Below, piece after piece: positions 32,000 to 34,282 of a DNA stretch of 34,282 nucleotides. Every line of letters begins with the position of its first letter. The stretch's first letter is position 1. A program made the position numbers and the translations under genes. This stretch comes from Pyrinomonadaceae bacterium. GTDB lineage: Bacteria > Acidobacteriota > Blastocatellia > Pyrinomonadales > Pyrinomonadaceae. Below the pieces are notes generated by a model. The model searched no databases. It was not told the DNA's origin and was given only the letters and a program-made list of their open reading frames with translations. The DNA is taken from the NCBI GenBank assembly GCA_013816505.1, contig JACDEG010000005.1, forward strand, positions 1-34,282, in the 5' to 3' direction.

Positions 32000-34156
32000 A
32001 TGAAAAGAGTATTACCGATTTGCTTAACGTTGCTCGCCGCCGGCGCGCTCAACTCGGTTGTCGGGACGCCCGCGCGCACGCATTTCCAGGACGGTCAGAG
32101 CAGCATCGCCAGCCGGGCCGAGCCGTCTAAGTCCAACGATGTCGATTCCGATAGCGCCGAATCTTCGGAGGACCTTCGTCAACGGCAGAAGCGTGCGAAG
32201 ACCTTTTTCAAGCAGGGCGTGGATTACGGCCTCGCTGGCCGCTTCCTGGAAGCCGTCGACGCTTTCAAGCGAACCATCGCGCTCGACCGCGGCAACGCCA
32301 ACGCCTACTTCGGCCTCGGTCATGCCTACTCGGACCTCGGCCGTTGGTCAGAGGCAGTCACGGCTCTCACCGAAGCGACCCGGTTGAACCCGCAGGACGC
32401 AGAGGCTCACCACAAACTCGGCATCGCTTATTTCAAACAGGAGCAGTATGAAGAGGCCACCGCCGCATTCAGGCGGGCGGTGCTGCTGATGCCGAAGTGG
32501 GCCGATGTGCGCTATAACCTCGGCAACGCTTTTTTCAGGATGCGGCGCTTTGAGCCGGCGGTCGTCCACTACCTTGAGGTTCTGCACTTTAAGCCGGAAC
32601 TCGCCGACGCACACAACGATCTCGGCATCGCGTATGCTGAGTTGAGACGGCTTGATCTGGCCATCGAATCTTTTCAAAGGGCGGTGCGCGCTAACTCCGA
32701 CGATCCTTACGCGCGCCACAACCTCGCGTTGACGCACTACCTTCAGGGCCGCCATGACCAAGCCGTGAAAGAATTTCAAAAAGCATTGCGCCTCGCTCCC
32801 GACGACGAAGCGATTCGTGTTAGCGCCAACCTCGCCGGTACAGCACTGGCCACGCAAGGCGGAGCCGTCGGCGAGCGGGTGGCAATCGTTAAGCGTGATG
32901 CGCCGACAGGTAACGTCGATGTGAAATTCAACGACGCGCCGGTCGCGTCGCGTTGGCTCGGACGCAGCCTCATTACCCGCGAGGGCGAGTTGAAAGAACT
33001 GGGACGCAGCGGGCGCACGTCGTATACGCCCGTGGCCTCTCCAATCGCGGCGACGCCGTCTTCAACTTCGTCGGCGTCTGTGCCTACTGAATCGGCGGCG
33101 ACAACAAAAGAAGAGCCAGCGGTAAAAGCTCCGCCGGTAAAATCACCCTCGCCCCCCCGACTCGTGGTTAGATCGAACGCTGATGACGCCGCCGACAAAG
33201 CGCAGCCCGGCCCGTCCACCGTAAATCGGACTGCCGCTGTGTCTACCGGCGCGACCTCTAACATCGCGGCCGCGAATGACGCGCCTGTGAATACTGCGCC
33301 CGCGAGCACTGGCGCGATGAACGCCGAACCGGTCGCCACGAAATCTACCAGCGCAGTTCCGCTCACAAACATTTACCGCGTCGGCGTTGGTGACGTGCTT
33401 GATATCCGTCTTCTGAATACGACGCCGGACGACGACTCGACACTCTACACGGTGCTGTCGGGCGGGTTGCTGGAGTACGATTTGGCAGGCCCTCCCGTTA
33501 CGGTTGCCGGGCTGACGACCGACGAAATTAAAGCGCGTCTGACATCCGCGTTAAAGCAACGCGCGGTTCACGAGAATCCCGAAATCATCGTCAGTGTGCG
33601 CGATCACACCAGCCACAACGTCATCGTCAGCGGTCTGGTGGCTGAGCCGGGCAACAAGGTACTGCGGCGCGAAGCGATCCCACTTTACGTCGTCATCGCC
33701 GACGCGCGACCGCAACCTGACGCCGGACGAGCGTCAATCATTTCACACCACACTGGCCGCACGACCCAGATTGATTTGGACGATGAGGCGGCACTGGGCA
33801 CGCTCGTCTATCCCGGCGACGTGATTAACGTGACGCAGAGTCAGCCGCGCTTTTACTACATCGGGGGCGAGGTCAACGAGCCGGGGCAGAAGCCGTTTCA
33901 TGCCGGCATCACATTGACCCAGGCGATTCTCGCCTCCGGCGGCATTTTGCACACGAAAGGCGGCGGCGCGCGCGATTGGACGCGGACGGTGCTGACTGCC
34001 GGCGCCGCATCGTCCGGACGCCGGGCCATCAACGTCACGCGGCAGAACTCCGAAGGGCGTCTGTCGACCGTCAAATATGAATTACAAGAGATCATGTCGG
34101 GAAAGGTTCCGGACCCGCTGATCCAGGTCGGCGACCGCATCGAGGTTGGTCGCTAA
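32000..34156 (+). CDS. TPR-SLBB polysaccharide export protein
   Basis: This encodes 718 residues from the ATG at 32000; ATG 31994 is possible. A signal peptide (1-25, no lipobox) is followed by about eight TPRs at 65-345 (ANAYFGLGHAYSDLGRWSEAV; ADVRYNLGNAFFRMRRFEPAV), a Ser/Thr/Ala/Pro linker at 375-455, a Poly_export domain from 459 (YRVGVGDVLDIRLL), and an SLBB domain from 619 (YYIGGEVNEPGQKPFHAGITLTQAILASGG). Poly_export/SLBB proteins such as Wza line the outer-membrane exit of exopolysaccharides. The fused TPR block is unusual compared with Wza and would recruit partners in the periplasm. Confidence 0.92.
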   Translation: MKRVLPICLTLLAAGALNSVVGTPARTHFQDGQSSIASRAEPSKSNDVDSDSAESSEDLRQRQKRAKTFFKQGVDYGLAGRFLEAVDAFKRTIALDRGNANAYFGLGHAYSDLGRWSEAVTALTEATRLNPQDAEAHHKLGIAYFKQEQYEEATAAFRRAVLLMPKWADVRYNLGNAFFRMRRFEPAVVHYLEVLHFKPELADAHNDLGIAYAELRRLDLAIESFQRAVRANSDDPYARHNLALTHYLQGRHDQAVKEFQKALRLAPDDEAIRVSANLAGTALATQGGAVGERVAIVKRDAPTGNVDVKFNDAPVASRWLGRSLITREGELKELGRSGRTSYTPVASPIAATPSSTSSASVPTESAATTKEEPAVKAPPVKSPSPPRLVVRSNADDAADKAQPGPSTVNRTAAVSTGATSNIAAANDAPVNTAPASTGAMNAEPVATKSTSAVPLTNIYRVGVGDVLDIRLLNTTPDDDSTLYTVLSGGLLEYDLAGPPVTVAGLTTDEIKARLTSALKQRAVHENPEIIVSVRDHTSHNVIVSGLVAEPGNKVLRREAIPLYVVIADARPQPDAGRASIISHHTGRTTQIDLDDEAALGTLVYPGDVINVTQSQPRFYYIGGEVNEPGQKPFHAGITLTQAILASGGILHTKGGGARDWTRTVLTAGAASSGRRAINVTRQNSEGRLSTVKYELQEIMSGKVPDPLIQVGDRIEVGR

Positions 34157-34253
34157 TCTTTCTTGGTTTTAGAAAGGGGTCGCTTCAACCGAAAGACGGT
34201 GGGCGGCTTTTCAACCGGACGGCGATCATAACGATTCAGTGGAGGGGAGCGCG

Positions 34254-34282
34254 ATGAGCGCACGACAAATTATCGAGGCGGC
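34254..34282 (+). CDS. Start of an unidentified gene, cut by the window end
   Basis: GTGGAGGGG precedes an ATG at 34254, about 100 bases after the export gene. Only MSARQIIEA and part of the next codons are visible. It is likely in the same transcript as the export gene; function unknown. Confidence 0.55.

Noticed and set aside
1-34282. tRNA genes, insertion sequences, prophage or defence genes
   Set aside because: No transposase, integrase, phage or nuclease-defence ORF is seen on either strand, and I noticed no tRNA; a covariance-model scan would be needed to exclude the latter.

Overview
The window is GC-rich bacterial chromosome that fits an Acidobacteriota genome, most likely class Blastocatellia. 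This is inferred from the gene order, the TPR/sigma-54 regulators, the TPR-SLBB export protein and the heptamer-rich intergenic DNA; no taxonomic marker was compared. Almost everything is housekeeping. From about 6.6 kb to 31.6 kb every supported gene is on the minus strand; only the two edges carry plus-strand genes.

Left edge (1-6.4 kb): the C-terminal part of an NtrC-type sigma-54 activator; a tiny exported peptide gene with two copies of a GNMGFPAA motif (minus strand); a divergent TPR-AAA+-HTH sigma-54 activator; then a translationally coupled pair, an alkaline-phosphatase-superfamily metalloenzyme and a UMF1/Atg22-type MFS transporter. Next (6.6-10.5 kb) come a small zinc-ribbon membrane protein and a TPR membrane protein, a ribbon-helix-helix protein, the RNase P RNA gene, and a CPBP-like membrane protein coupled to a membrane-anchored beta-domain protein.

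Core (10.7-23.7 kb): a long minus-strand cluster in transcription order pilZ-type, recJ, lptC/A, lptB, rpoN, hpf, hprK, rapZ, EIIA(Man), HPr, ptsI. It resembles the classical lpt-rpoN-hpf-pts-rapZ neighbourhood, but uses HprK and a mannose-family EIIA. No sugar permease is seen, so the PTS is probably regulatory. Then (24.1-31.6 kb) ftsY, ribD, rsmA, RNase J, a CASTOR-type ACT protein, a short-chain dehydrogenase and uppP. Right edge: a divergent TPR/SLBB polysaccharide-export protein and the first codons of the next gene.

Two themes deserve attention. (1) The TPR/sigma-54 activator beside a divergent, secreted, internally repeated peptide resembles the receptor-peptide layout of RRNPP quorum sensing, but with a sigma-54 output domain. 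This is a hypothesis. (2) Most longer gaps hold tandem 7-bp repeats, often as two inverted arms. The unit differs from locus to locus but the 7-bp period does not. Several genes end inside such arrays, and in rapZ the array is translated into a heptapeptide-repeat tail. Other oddities are RapZ with Met in place of the Walker A Lys, RibD with His in place of a zinc Cys, a CPBP-like protein with QQ in place of EE, and a 75-bp two-armed perfect inverted repeat.
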